Shown here piece by piece: positions 14,989 through 22,442 of a stretch of DNA of 25,075 nucleotides. A program made the translations under genes and the position numbers. Each line of letters begins with the position of its first letter. Position 1 is the stretch's first letter. The notes below the pieces were generated by a model. It was not told where the DNA came from. It saw only the letters and a list, made by a program, of their open reading frames with translations, and did no database searches. This stretch comes from an uncultured Ruminococcus sp. (lineage in GTDB: Bacteria; Bacillota; Clostridia; Oscillospirales; Acutalibacteraceae). The stretch covers positions 1-25,075 of the forward strand of contig CACXDV010000190.1 of NCBI GenBank assembly GCA_902766585.1, written 5' to 3'.

Positions 14989-16214
14989 AGAAAAAAAATA
15001 CCGTCATTATAGGCGGTGGTGCCGCCGGACTCATGGCGGCAATTTTTTCTGCCCGAAACGGAAGGGATACGCTTCTTATCGAGAAGAATAACCGTGTGGG
15101 CAGAAAGCTGTATATAACGGGAAAGGGCAGATGTAATGTCACAAATAACTGTGATGTAAAGACAGTTATTGCCAATACGCCGACAAACGGCAAATTTCTT
15201 TACAGTGCCCTTAATGCATTTTCTCCTGCTGATACAATGAGCTTTTTTGAAGAAAGAGGCTGTCCGCTGAAAACCGAAAGGGGAGGCAGGGTATTTCCTG
15301 TTTCAGACAGAGCAGGAGATATAGTTGATACTCTTTTCAGTGAGGTGAAAAGATCCGGTGCTGAGATAATGACCTCTGAGGCAGGTTCACTCATTACTGA
15401 TGAAGGAAGGGTAAAAGGCGTATGTCTTTCAGACGGAACGGAAATATCGGCGGAAAAGGTGATAGTAGCAACAGGAGGAAAATCATATCCTTTGACAGGC
15501 TCAACAGGGGACGGTTACCGTTTTGCAAGGGAGGCAGGTCATACGATAATACCCCTTCGTCCTTCGCTGGTTCCGGTCGAGACAGAGGAGCATTTCGGAT
15601 ATGATGCGGATGGTCTGTTATTGAAGAATATTGCCATTAAGGTAATTGACACAAAAAAGAATAAATGCATATATACCGATTTCGGAGAGGCTGAGTTAAG
15701 AAGATACGGCTTGTCCGGCGCTGTTGTACGAAGCGCCTCAGCTCATATGAAGGATATGGAAAGCGGTCGTTACAGGATAGAGATAGATCTTAAACCGGCA
15801 TTGAGCGAGGAAAAAATTGATGCAAGACTTGTACGGGAGCTGACAGCATCAAAAGGGGGCAGATATATTGATATTCTGCCTGCGCTGATGCCGAAGGCTC
15901 TGATAGAGGATTTCATAAAGCTTTCCGGAATCCCCGCAGATAAGCGCTGCAGTGAAATTACCAGACAGCAGAGAAAGGATATCGGTCAGCTTCTCAAATG
16001 TATGACTCGTACAGTCACAGGCTTTCGTCCTCTTGAAGAAGCGATCATAACCTCCGGCGGAGTATGTGTTAAGGAAATATCTCCCGCCGATATGCAGTCA
16101 AAGCTGATGAAGGGCTTATATTTTGCGGGCGAGGTCATTGATGTTGACTGCTATACAGGGGGATTTAATTTACAGGCAGCTTTTTCTACCGCATATCTTG
16201 CGGCTAATTCGTAA
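14985..16214 (+). CDS. NAD(P)/FAD-dependent oxidoreductase, HI0933/YhiN (BaiN-like) family
   Basis: A 409-residue flavoprotein. The dinucleotide-binding start VIIGGGAAGLMAA gives the GxGxxG motif, with the acidic LLIEKN end of the second strand. The family marks are GRKLYITGKGRCNVTNN near residue 45, an ATGGKSYPLTGSTGDGY segment, and the C-terminal GLYFAGEVIDVDCYTGGFNL that closes the FAD site. BaiN in bile-acid 7-dehydroxylating clostridia is a relative, but the family is widespread and its general substrate is unknown, so no substrate is assigned. The start is a TTG at 14985 overlapping the RpiR stop (TTGA), supported by an excellent GAGGAGGAAGG just upstream. It is followed closely by the DUF6483-like gene. 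Confidence 0.9.
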   Translation: MKKKNTVIIGGGAAGLMAAIFSARNGRDTLLIEKNNRVGRKLYITGKGRCNVTNNCDVKTVIANTPTNGKFLYSALNAFSPADTMSFFEERGCPLKTERGGRVFPVSDRAGDIVDTLFSEVKRSGAEIMTSEAGSLITDEGRVKGVCLSDGTEISAEKVIVATGGKSYPLTGSTGDGYRFAREAGHTIIPLRPSLVPVETEEHFGYDADGLLLKNIAIKVIDTKKNKCIYTDFGEAELRRYGLSGAVVRSASAHMKDMESGRYRIEIDLKPALSEEKIDARLVRELTASKGGRYIDILPALMPKALIEDFIKLSGIPADKRCSEITRQQRKDIGQLLKCMTRTVTGFRPLEEAIITSGGVCVKEISPADMQSKLMKGLYFAGEVIDVDCYTGGFNLQAAFSTAYLAANS

Positions 16215-16226
16215 ATGGAGGATAAT

Positions 16227-16640
16227 ATGGGTTTTCAGGATGATTGGATCATGCGTCAGATAGAGATGATGACGCGCTTTGTGGCAAATGTAGTTTTCGG
16301 AAAAAAAGAATCTGAGGTCACCTACGAGCTTATCGGTGATATAAAAAATACGGAAACTTTGACTGATACGGATCTGCTTCATTTAAGGCTTTGTACGCTC
16401 ATCAGGGAGGGAAAGATATGTGAGGCTGAAAATGAGCTTTACGAAAATATGGTGTATTCAAATGAATATATAAAGCTTTCAACCGACTTTTATTCCCGTC
16501 TGAACCGTCTGAGTGATGAAGAACTTGAAAATGGAAATTTTTCGAGAGATGAGGTATATGAGGGTTATATAGATATGATGTCAAGGCTTGGCGTTCCGAT
16601 AGATGTTTTCGGTCAGGCAGACAGAACAGATTATGAATAG
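16227..16640 (+). CDS. DUF6483-like protein
   Basis: A 137-residue soluble protein of unknown function. The opening GFQDDWIMRQIEMMTRFVANVVFGKK resembles the DUF6483 family, which starts with an aromatic/amphipathic helix of this type. The rest is mostly alpha-helical and acidic, with a possible TPR-like character in the middle (LHLRLCTLIREGKICEAENELYENM). ATG at 16227 is preferred to the in-frame ATG at 16215 because GGAGG (16217-16221) sits 5 bases upstream and would lie inside the longer form. It begins 12 bases after the flavoprotein stop and is the last gene before a terminator. Confidence 0.75.
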   Translation: MGFQDDWIMRQIEMMTRFVANVVFGKKESEVTYELIGDIKNTETLTDTDLLHLRLCTLIREGKICEAENELYENMVYSNEYIKLSTDFYSRLNRLSDEELENGNFSRDEVYEGYIDMMSRLGVPIDVFGQADRTDYE

Positions 16641-16652
16641 ACAGAATTACGG

Positions 16653-16686
16653 GCTGTTGTACCTTCTTTGGTGCGGCAGCTTTTTT
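16653..16686 (+). terminator. Rho-independent terminator after the DUF6483-like gene
   Basis: An 11-bp stem (GCTGTTGTACC-type arm at 16653-16663 with GGTGCGGCAGC at 16670-16680, three G-U pairs) with a 6-base loop, then six T at 16681-16686. Confidence 0.88.
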
Positions 16687-16758
16687 GTTTGAAATAAGAT
16701 GTGTACATTAAATGGTACTATGGTTATTGGAAACATTTGATAATTGTTATGTTGTTTC

Positions 16759-16787
16759 TTGAAAAAATAATATTTGTATTGTATAAT
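16759..16787 (+). promoter_or_regulatory. SigA-type promoter of the CAP-domain gene
   Basis: A -35 TTGAAA (16759-16764), a 17-bp spacer and a -10 TATAAT (16782-16787), 35 bases before the start codon. Confidence 0.82.
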
Positions 16788-16822
16788 ATAGAAAATAATT
16801 ATTAGTGAAAGGAAGATTTTCT

Positions 16823-18508
16823 ATGAGTGAAAAATTCAGAAGAACATTGACAGCAGGGCTTGCTTTGACTATGCTTTTACCAACGCTGCCTGCCGCATTG
16901 TCTGCATCTGTTCAGGCTGCTGATGTTAAGGTAGTGAATCTTAACGAGAGCAGTGTTTATAACAGAAGCATGGATGAGATAATAAAGCGTTATAATGAAG
17001 CACTGCCGGCAAACCTTAATGCTTCTGTTTATAAATCAAGGGGCAGTAATACGAACGGAAATTATGTTGCTGCCGAAATGACCGATGAGGCAAAGAAGAG
17101 TGTTCTGAAGCTTTCAAATTATTATCGCTGGCTGGAAGGACTCAGCGAATTTACCGCCATTGAGGACAGTGCAGTATGGGATCAGAATGCAAAGGGCGCT
17201 GTGCTGCTGAGTGTGACAGATTTTAGTCATACGCCTGACAAGCCCGATGATATGAGTGACAGCTTTTACTCCGAGGCGTATAAGGGTACGAGCAGCAGCA
17301 GTATTGCTCAGAACTGGGGCATTACTATGAGTAATCTGCTAAGTACTCTCAGAATGTGGATAAACGATGATTATTATACTGAAACGGGACACAGGAATAT
17401 GTTCTTTACCCGTAACGGTACGCAGTTGGCATACGGTATGTTTTCCACCTCCAACGAATGTACATACAGCTGCCAGAGGGTTAAGTATTTTGGCAGTCCC
17501 AATCCCTCCGGAAACTCATATATAGGAAATGATGAGCCTGCTTATGTATGGCCTGCAGCAGGCTATGCTCCGGCTGAGGATACATCTAAAAAGTCTGTAT
17601 GGACTATTACGCTCAATACCGATAAGCTTAAATTCTCATCACTCAGTGATCTGAATGTAGTGGTTACAGATAAAGCTGCGGGAACAAGCTATACAAGAAA
17701 TTCCTCCTCTAAAAATATTTATTTTACCGGCTATTGGGGCAAAACAATTTCATTTGATCCCCCGGCACTGAGCGAAAGCAGTTATGCCGGAAAGAAGTAT
17801 TCTGTAAGGGTGACAGGATTCAAGGATGGTTCAGGCGGCAATGCAGAGCTTGTATATGATGTAAATTTCTTCAGCTATACTCCTCTTAAAAACAATTCGA
17901 CTATTGCTTCAACAAGTGTAAACGCAGGAACAGGCGTAAAGCTTACGGGCAGCGCACAGGGAGGAACAAAGCCTTATTATTATACCTTCCAGTATCAGAA
18001 GGAGGGCGCTTCCAAATGGACTGCTATCGGAACAAAGAACAGTACCTCCTCCACAGCTGAATTCAAAGTTGACGCTGGAGGAAAATATACTGTTCGCTCT
18101 ATCATCAAGGATTCTTCCGGAGCATCTGCATCAAAGAGCTTTAAGGTCACTGTAACAGGAAATGCAGGTATTGTAAATAATTCGACAATTTCTGCTTCAT
18201 CAGTTTATGCAGGACAGACTGTTAAAATAAACGGCGCTGCAAGCGGCGGAACAGCTCCGTATTATTATACTATACAGTATAAAAAGCCCGGTTCAACAGT
18301 ATGGTCAACAAAGGGCGACAAGAACAGTACCGTTTCCTCTGCCGAGCTTAAACCGGGCAAAAGCGGAACATATACAGTACGCTGTATAGTTAAGGATTCA
18401 AAGGGTGCAGTAAGCACAAAGAACTTCTCGCTCACAGTAAATACTGCTCCTGCTCTTGTCAACAGCTCAACAATAAGCGCTTCCTCCGTAAAGCTCTTCA
18501 TGGATTAA
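16823..18508 (+). CDS. Secreted CAP-domain protein with C-terminal Ig/PKD-like repeats, truncated by a frameshift
   Basis: A 561-residue secreted protein. A signal peptide (RRTLTAGLALTMLLPTLPAA, cleavage likely after VQA at 30-32) precedes a CAP/SCP domain (about 80-230) with SHTPDKP and the conserved GHRNMFFT, both with the expected His. Then comes a beta-rich linker and at least two tandem repeats of about 90 residues, each holding PYYYT, a Trp, KNST and a YTVR...KD...K.F.V pattern. A third repeat starts (NSSTISASSV) and stops after ten more bases of coding; its second half continues in another frame to 18647. ATG 16823 has AAAGGAAG before it; an in-frame GTG at 16805 is less likely. The ligand is unknown. 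Confidence 0.82.
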   Translation: MSEKFRRTLTAGLALTMLLPTLPAALSASVQAADVKVVNLNESSVYNRSMDEIIKRYNEALPANLNASVYKSRGSNTNGNYVAAEMTDEAKKSVLKLSNYYRWLEGLSEFTAIEDSAVWDQNAKGAVLLSVTDFSHTPDKPDDMSDSFYSEAYKGTSSSSIAQNWGITMSNLLSTLRMWINDDYYTETGHRNMFFTRNGTQLAYGMFSTSNECTYSCQRVKYFGSPNPSGNSYIGNDEPAYVWPAAGYAPAEDTSKKSVWTITLNTDKLKFSSLSDLNVVVTDKAAGTSYTRNSSSKNIYFTGYWGKTISFDPPALSESSYAGKKYSVRVTGFKDGSGGNAELVYDVNFFSYTPLKNNSTIASTSVNAGTGVKLTGSAQGGTKPYYYTFQYQKEGASKWTAIGTKNSTSSTAEFKVDAGGKYTVRSIIKDSSGASASKSFKVTVTGNAGIVNNSTISASSVYAGQTVKINGAASGGTAPYYYTIQYKKPGSTVWSTKGDKNSTVSSAELKPGKSGTYTVRCIVKDSKGAVSTKNFSLTVNTAPALVNSSTISASSVKLFMD

Positions 18509-18647
18509 TATTGGAACAAAGAATACGGAAGAAACCTCATCAAGCTTTAAACCGTCTGTCGAAGGAACATATGCCGTAAGAGTAATACCCAAGGATGTTA
18601 CGGGCAAGTCGGATATTAAAACTTTCAGCTTAAAAGTAAATGCATAG
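18492..18647 (+). pseudogene. Out-of-frame remnant of the third C-terminal repeat of the CAP-domain protein
   Basis: In the next reading frame the sequence encodes SSSWINIGTKNTEETSSSFK, then VEGTYAVRVIPKD and a closing KTFSLKVNA before TAG at 18645-18647. This matches the second half of the preceding two repeats (compare SKWTAIGTKNST and TYTVRCIVKD). Roughly 28 residues that should lie between SASSV and the Trp are missing, so a short internal deletion that is not a multiple of three joined the two halves and truncated the protein. Confidence 0.8.
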
Positions 18648-18662
18648 AAACTTATAAAAATA

Positions 18663-18704
18663 AGAGACTGCTGTATTGTCACAAAAGACGGTACAGCAGT
18701 CTTT
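18663..18704. terminator. Bidirectional terminator between the CAP-domain gene and the lipoprotein gene
   Basis: AGACTGCTGTA (18665-18675) pairs perfectly with TACAGCAGTCT (18692-18702), and the stem continues inward through TTGTC/GACGG with a 6-base loop. The trailing TTTATATTATTTT on the plus strand and TTATTTTTAT on the minus strand suit both converging genes. Confidence 0.85.
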
Positions 18705-18707
18705 ATA

Positions 18708-19874
18708 TTATTTTATCAGAAAAAAACTGAAAACATTATTTTCATTAAGCGGGAAAAAATTGATCGATGAAAGTTTTTTTGAAAAAGTTATATTATTAAG
18801 CTCCGTAACAAACTCTTTTTCGCTTGTTTCAAGATGGTTAAGCCTATAATTTTCATCAGTTGATGAAAATGAAAATATTCTTTCCAGAATCTTGTCCGGA
18901 ACCAGACTCATATCCTTTTTTGAGAAATAATAATATAGTTTATGATAATTCGTGCTTAAATTGACAAAAATATGATTTTCCTTAGTGTCAATTTTAAGTT
19001 CATACAGATTTGATGTACTCCAGAGTTTAATAATGCGTTTGTCATGGATCGAATATATCTCAAGCTTTTTGCTATCATCAGTGGGAGTTATCAGAAACAA
19101 CTCTGCACAGCCATCCTTATCAATGTCATAGTAGCTGAAAGTGGTATTTTTATTGAACCCATCGGAATCTATCAGCTCTATAAGGAATTCGGGATAAGCT
19201 GATTTCCATGTATGATCTCCTATGGTATTTTTTCTGTAGCTTTTGAGATTCTGAGCGATTTTATCTATATCCATTTTATATTTTCTTCCGACAGTATCCC
19301 AGCTCATAAAATAATACTTGTCATGTTCTTCAAAGTAGTCCATTTCATCACAGGATATATCATTTATATAGTAATTGGAATGTGATATGGAAAAAATAAT
19401 ATCATATTTCAGTTCTATGTTTTTTTTCGTTAAAACTGCAGTACGAACAAAGCTTGTACCCATGCTTGCGACCATTATTTTTCCAAGAGATGAGTTGCAT
19501 TTGATAGTTCCGGAAGGGATATTGCTTGTGTTAAGCTGAACGGCTTTGTTATCATAAAACGTATATAATTTGCAAAATCCGTTATATTCTTGTCCTATGG
19601 AAATAAAAAGCTCAGGCATCGAATCGTCATCAATATCATACAGTTCATAATACAAATAATCGGCATTTATATCGGAATCAAGAGTTTTATATTTTTTGTT
19701 TTCATCGAGCAGAATGTTATAATAAGCCTTCTGCCAATCTGAAAGATCTTCCGTATCTACAGTTGAACTGTCGCTGACATCAGGAGCAGATGTTTCATTA
19801 TTACTGCTGCCATTATTGCAGCCTGAAAAAAGCAGTACTAAAATTAAAGAAAAAATAATAAATCTTTTTTTCAC
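18708..19874 (-). CDS. Lipoprotein with Asp-rich (calcium-loop-like) repeats
   Basis: Function not recognised. A 388-residue protein with a lipoprotein signal (MKKRFIIFSLILVLLFSGC, lipid Cys19) and a Ser/Asn/Asp-rich spacer of about 30 residues, then a soluble outside domain. Two matching segments, YELYDIDDDSMPELFI (near residue 80) and SYYDIDKDGCAELFLI (near 245), carry a DxDxDG-like loop followed by a hydrophobic strand, as in VCBS/FG-GAP-type and dockerin-type calcium loops; each seems to start one half of a duplicated domain. The start is GTG at 19874 with AAAGGAGA about 7 bases upstream. It is transcribed alone, convergent to the CAP-domain gene. Confidence 0.82.
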   Translation of the reverse strand: MKKRFIIFSLILVLLFSGCNNGSSNNETSAPDVSDSSTVDTEDLSDWQKAYYNILLDENKKYKTLDSDINADYLYYELYDIDDDSMPELFISIGQEYNGFCKLYTFYDNKAVQLNTSNIPSGTIKCNSSLGKIMVASMGTSFVRTAVLTKKNIELKYDIIFSISHSNYYINDISCDEMDYFEEHDKYYFMSWDTVGRKYKMDIDKIAQNLKSYRKNTIGDHTWKSAYPEFLIELIDSDGFNKNTTFSYYDIDKDGCAELFLITPTDDSKKLEIYSIHDKRIIKLWSTSNLYELKIDTKENHIFVNLSTNYHKLYYYFSKKDMSLVPDKILERIFSFSSTDENYRLNHLETSEKEFVTELNNITFSKKLSSINFFPLNENNVFSFFLIK

Positions 19875-19905
19875 GGATCTGTCTCCTTTCTGAAAATATA
19901 GTATA

Positions 19906-19934
19906 ATTTTATCATTTCATTATCTAATTGTCAA
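19906..19934 (-). promoter_or_regulatory. SigA-type promoter of the lipoprotein gene
   Basis: On the minus strand, a -35 TTGACA (19929-19934), a 17-bp spacer and a -10 TAAAAT (19906-19911), about 30 bases before the GTG start. Confidence 0.75.
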
Positions 19935-20022
19935 TCAAATGTGATGAAGATTTTGCAGAAGGAATAAACTGTACCATCTCCGGCATATAATATAAGTAAA
20001 CAGATTAAGGAGGTTTGAATTT

Positions 20023-20130
20023 ATGGCAGGATTTATTATCGGTATTGTTGTGGGAGCGTTTTTTGGAATTATTTGTATGGCGTTGGTTTCGGCTGCCTCG
20101 AATGCGGATGATGCTGCTGGACTGAATTAG
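20023..20130 (+). CDS. 35-residue membrane protein, DUF3789-like
   Basis: A short open frame with a perfect AAGGAGGT ribosome site 8 bases before the ATG. The peptide is a single glycine-containing helix (AGFIIGIVVGAFFGIICMAL) and then a small acidic end with AADDA-like residues. This layout (about 35 residues, one GxxxG-type helix, short polar tail with Asp-Asp) matches DUF3789-type small membrane proteins seen in clostridia; the family role is unknown. It has its own TATAAT at 19986-19991 but no good -35, and a hairpin terminator separates it from spoIIIAA. Confidence 0.75.
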   Translation: MAGFIIGIVVGAFFGIICMALVSAASNADDAAGLN

Positions 20131-20162
20131 TAAAAAAACGCGAAACAGCAGAATATGGCGTT

Positions 20163-20210
20163 TGCTGCAGGTGCTGCCCGAATGGTAACAGCTGCAGCAT
20201 TTTCTCTTTT
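20163..20210 (+). terminator. Probable terminator after the small DUF3789-like gene
   Basis: TGCTGCAG (20163-20170) pairs perfectly with CTGCAGCA (20192-20199), followed by TTTTCTCTTTTT. The loop of 21 bases is long, so it is weaker than the other terminators here. Confidence 0.6.
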
Positions 20211-20217
20211 TGGACCG

Positions 20218-20248
20218 GAATATTAAAAGGAGGACGGCAGTATATATA
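20218..20248 (+). promoter_or_regulatory. Possible SigE-type sporulation promoter of spoIIIA
   Basis: GAATATT (20218-20224) fits the mother-cell SigE -35 consensus (KMATATT), and TATATATA (20241-20248) is a partial match to the -10 (CATACAHT) after 16 bases, slightly longer than usual. In Bacillus subtilis the spoIIIA operon is under SigE control. No SigA promoter is seen before spoIIIAA. Confidence 0.4.
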
Positions 20249-20283
20249 AACTATAACATAAATCAAAAGTGAAGGTGAAGAAA

Positions 20284-21261
20284 ATGGATAAGGCTTATAT
20301 GGCGGCAGTCGGTATGCTCTGTCCGGAAACGGCAATGATTTTAGGAAGACTGCCGGCATCAGAGCAGGCAAACATCAGAGAGATAAGATTAAGACGAAAT
20401 AAGCCGGTCGCGCTTACTGACGGAAGCGAGACATTGTTTATCCGTGAGGATGGAGTGATAGTATATACACCGGAAAGAGCAGCTGTATGTACGGGAAAGC
20501 AGTTGAGCGATACCTTTCACCGATTATGCGGATATTCAGTCTACAGCAAGCAGAATGAGATAATAAACGGTTATATCACTGTAAAGGGAGGACATCGTAT
20601 CGGCATATGCGGAACAGCGGAGCTGAAAGACGGTAAAATAAGCTCTGTTACGGATATTTCATCAATGAATATACGAATCGCAAGATTTATTGAAGGGGTA
20701 TCCGAAAGGCTGATAAAAGAAGTCAATGTTTTTGACGGTTTATTAATAGCCGGAGCGCCGTCAACGGGAAAAACAACGATGCTTCGTGATATAGCATACA
20801 GGGTATCAATGGGTATCGGCTGCAAGCGGCTGAGGGTGTGCGTTGTTGATGAAAGAGGGGAGCTTTCAGGCTGCAGCGATGACGGAGAAGCGGATATAGG
20901 TATGTGTGATATAATGCTGAATTACCCGAAGGGGGAGGGGATGATCAGGGCAATAAGAAGTCTTTCGCCGCAGGTAATAATTGCAGATGAGGCCGGAACG
21001 AAGGAAGATGCGGCAGCAATAGCTATGTGCGCTAATGCAGGTGTGAGCATGATAGCGACGATACACGCTTCGGATATCGGAGGGCTTGTCCGAAGACCGC
21101 AGGCGAGGCTTTTATTGGATACGGGTGCATTCAGCAAAATAGTGATGCTGGATTCTGTTGATAAGCCATGCAGTTATACAGTACATTCTGTTGAGGATGT
21201 ATATTTTATGACACCGCTTAATGATGAAATATTTGAACTTATGAATAAGGAGCAAAAATGA
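20284..21261 (+). CDS. spoIIIAA: Stage III sporulation protein AA (ATPase)
   Basis: SpoIIIAA is the mother-cell cytosolic ATPase of the SpoIIIA-SpoIIQ channel, which links mother cell and forespore after engulfment, and is related to secretion ATPases. In 325 residues it has Walker A GAPSTGKTT (157-165), the DERGELSG segment, and Walker B VIIADEAGT, then a TIHASD motif as in secretion ATPases. ATG at 20284 has GAAGGTG 8 bases upstream; an in-frame GTG at 20269 would place that site inside the gene. It overlaps spoIIIAB by four bases (ATGA). Confidence 0.95.
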   Translation: MDKAYMAAVGMLCPETAMILGRLPASEQANIREIRLRRNKPVALTDGSETLFIREDGVIVYTPERAAVCTGKQLSDTFHRLCGYSVYSKQNEIINGYITVKGGHRIGICGTAELKDGKISSVTDISSMNIRIARFIEGVSERLIKEVNVFDGLLIAGAPSTGKTTMLRDIAYRVSMGIGCKRLRVCVVDERGELSGCSDDGEADIGMCDIMLNYPKGEGMIRAIRSLSPQVIIADEAGTKEDAAAIAMCANAGVSMIATIHASDIGGLVRRPQARLLLDTGAFSKIVMLDSVDKPCSYTVHSVEDVYFMTPLNDEIFELMNKEQK

Positions 21262-21770
21262 CAGTATTAAGGATAACAGGCGGACTGCTTATCACGGCAG
21301 CAGGTTTATTGTCAGGTATCTATGCAGGCTCCGTAAAAAAGCGTCAGCGGGAATTTATGAGGCAGTATATTGTTTTTCTGACACGAGCAGAAACGATGAT
21401 AAGCTATAGCAATAGCAGTATAATATATATTCTTGATAATTCAGAGGCACCGAATCTTATGAAGGAACTGTTGAAGTCAATGCGTTTAAGGCTTGCCGAA
21501 AATATGTCATTAAGTGAGGCATGGGCTGAATTGATAGATGAAGCCTGTGAAAAAAAGCTTATTGTTAAGAAGGATAAAGAATTGATGAAGCTTTTCGCGG
21601 AGGATTTCGGGACCAGCGGGGCAAATGAGGAGGAGGGAAAGCTCAGGCTGAACATTTCGCTTGCACAGGAAAGGCTTTCCGAGCTGAACTCTGAAACAGC
21701 CGAAAGTACAAAGCTTTATCGTGTTATAGGGGCTTTTGCCGGCGCGCTTACAGCAGTAATGATAATATAA
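21258..21770 (+). CDS. spoIIIAB: Stage III sporulation protein AB
   Basis: SpoIIIAB is a 170-residue membrane protein of the SpoIIIA channel, comparable to the GspF-like inner-membrane platform of secretion systems. It shows an N-terminal helix (LRITGGLLITAAGLLSGIYA), the family segment KRQREFMRQYIVFLTRAETMISYS, a helical middle, and a C-terminal helix (VIGAFAGALTAVMII). AAGGAG precedes the ATG by about 5 bases. It is the second gene of the operon; a 67-base gap with no visible terminator leads to spoIIIAC. Confidence 0.93.
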   Translation: MTVLRITGGLLITAAGLLSGIYAGSVKKRQREFMRQYIVFLTRAETMISYSNSSIIYILDNSEAPNLMKELLKSMRLRLAENMSLSEAWAELIDEACEKKLIVKKDKELMKLFAEDFGTSGANEEEGKLRLNISLAQERLSELNSETAESTKLYRVIGAFAGALTAVMII

Positions 21771-21837
21771 AATTCCCAAAAGCTGTATTTGCAGTATGCG
21801 GTAAATTGATCTGATAAAGAAAGATGAGTGATCCAAA

Positions 21838-22032
21838 ATGAATGTGGATTTTATTTTTAAAATAGCTGCGATAGGAATTATAGTTTCTGTTCTAAGTCTT
21901 GTCCTGACGCGCTCCGGAAGAGAGGAACAGGCAATGCTTACAACGCTTGCAGGACTTATAGTTGTGCTTCTGATGATGGTTGAAAAGATATCCGACCTGT
22001 TTACGACTATAGAGACATTATTCGGGTTTTAA
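21838..22032 (+). CDS. spoIIIAC: Stage III sporulation protein AC
   Basis: SpoIIIAC is a 64-residue protein with two membrane helices (FIFKIAAIGIIVSVLSLVL and LTTLAGLIVVLLMMVEKI), a normal size and pattern for the family. In current models it forms part of the membrane export base with SpoIIIAD. The ribosome site is poor (GATGAGTGA), so it may be made by read-through from upstream. spoIIIAD begins three bases after its stop. Confidence 0.92.
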   Translation: MNVDFIFKIAAIGIIVSVLSLVLTRSGREEQAMLTTLAGLIVVLLMMVEKISDLFTTIETLFGF

Positions 22033-22035
22033 GAA

Positions 22036-22422
22036 ATGATTATACAGATATGCGCGGCAGCAATAATAGCGGCAGCGGCATCAATTGCTCTGAGGAAATA
22101 TGTTCCTTCAATATCGGCAGCCCTTGTGATATTCACTGCTGTAATAATATTATCTCTTATTCTGACAGAGATATCCCCTGTTATAAGCGAGATGAATGAG
22201 CTGCTGCAAAAAGCGGATCAGGGCGGAGGATACGGAGAGATACTTCTTAAAACCGCCGGTGTTTGTATGCTGTGCAGGTTTACATCAGACTGCTGCAAGG
22301 ATATGGGTGAACAGGGACTTGCAGCGAAGGTTGAGCTTGCATCAAGAGCTGCTGCAGCCGTGATATCACTTCCGCTGATAAAGGAGCTTTTGACGATAGC
22401 TGCAGGACTTATTGGCAATTAA
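22036..22422 (+). CDS. spoIIIAD: Stage III sporulation protein AD
   Basis: SpoIIIAD is a 128-residue protein with several membrane helices, and is often paired with SpoIIIAC, which it partly resembles. The family segment LLKTAGVCMLCRFTSDCCKD is present, followed by ELASRAAAAVISLPLIKELL. There is no recognisable ribosome site before its ATG, so it probably relies on coupling to spoIIIAC, whose stop lies three bases upstream. spoIIIAE follows after 20 bases. Confidence 0.92.
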   Translation: MIIQICAAAIIAAAASIALRKYVPSISAALVIFTAVIILSLILTEISPVISEMNELLQKADQGGGYGEILLKTAGVCMLCRFTSDCCKDMGEQGLAAKVELASRAAAAVISLPLIKELLTIAAGLIGN

Positions 22423-22442
22423 TTCATATGAAGGAAAACTAA

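Noticed and set aside
19953..19991. TTGCAG...TATAAT as a SigA promoter of the DUF3789-like gene
   Set aside because: The spacer is 27 bases, too long for SigA; only the -10 is convincing.
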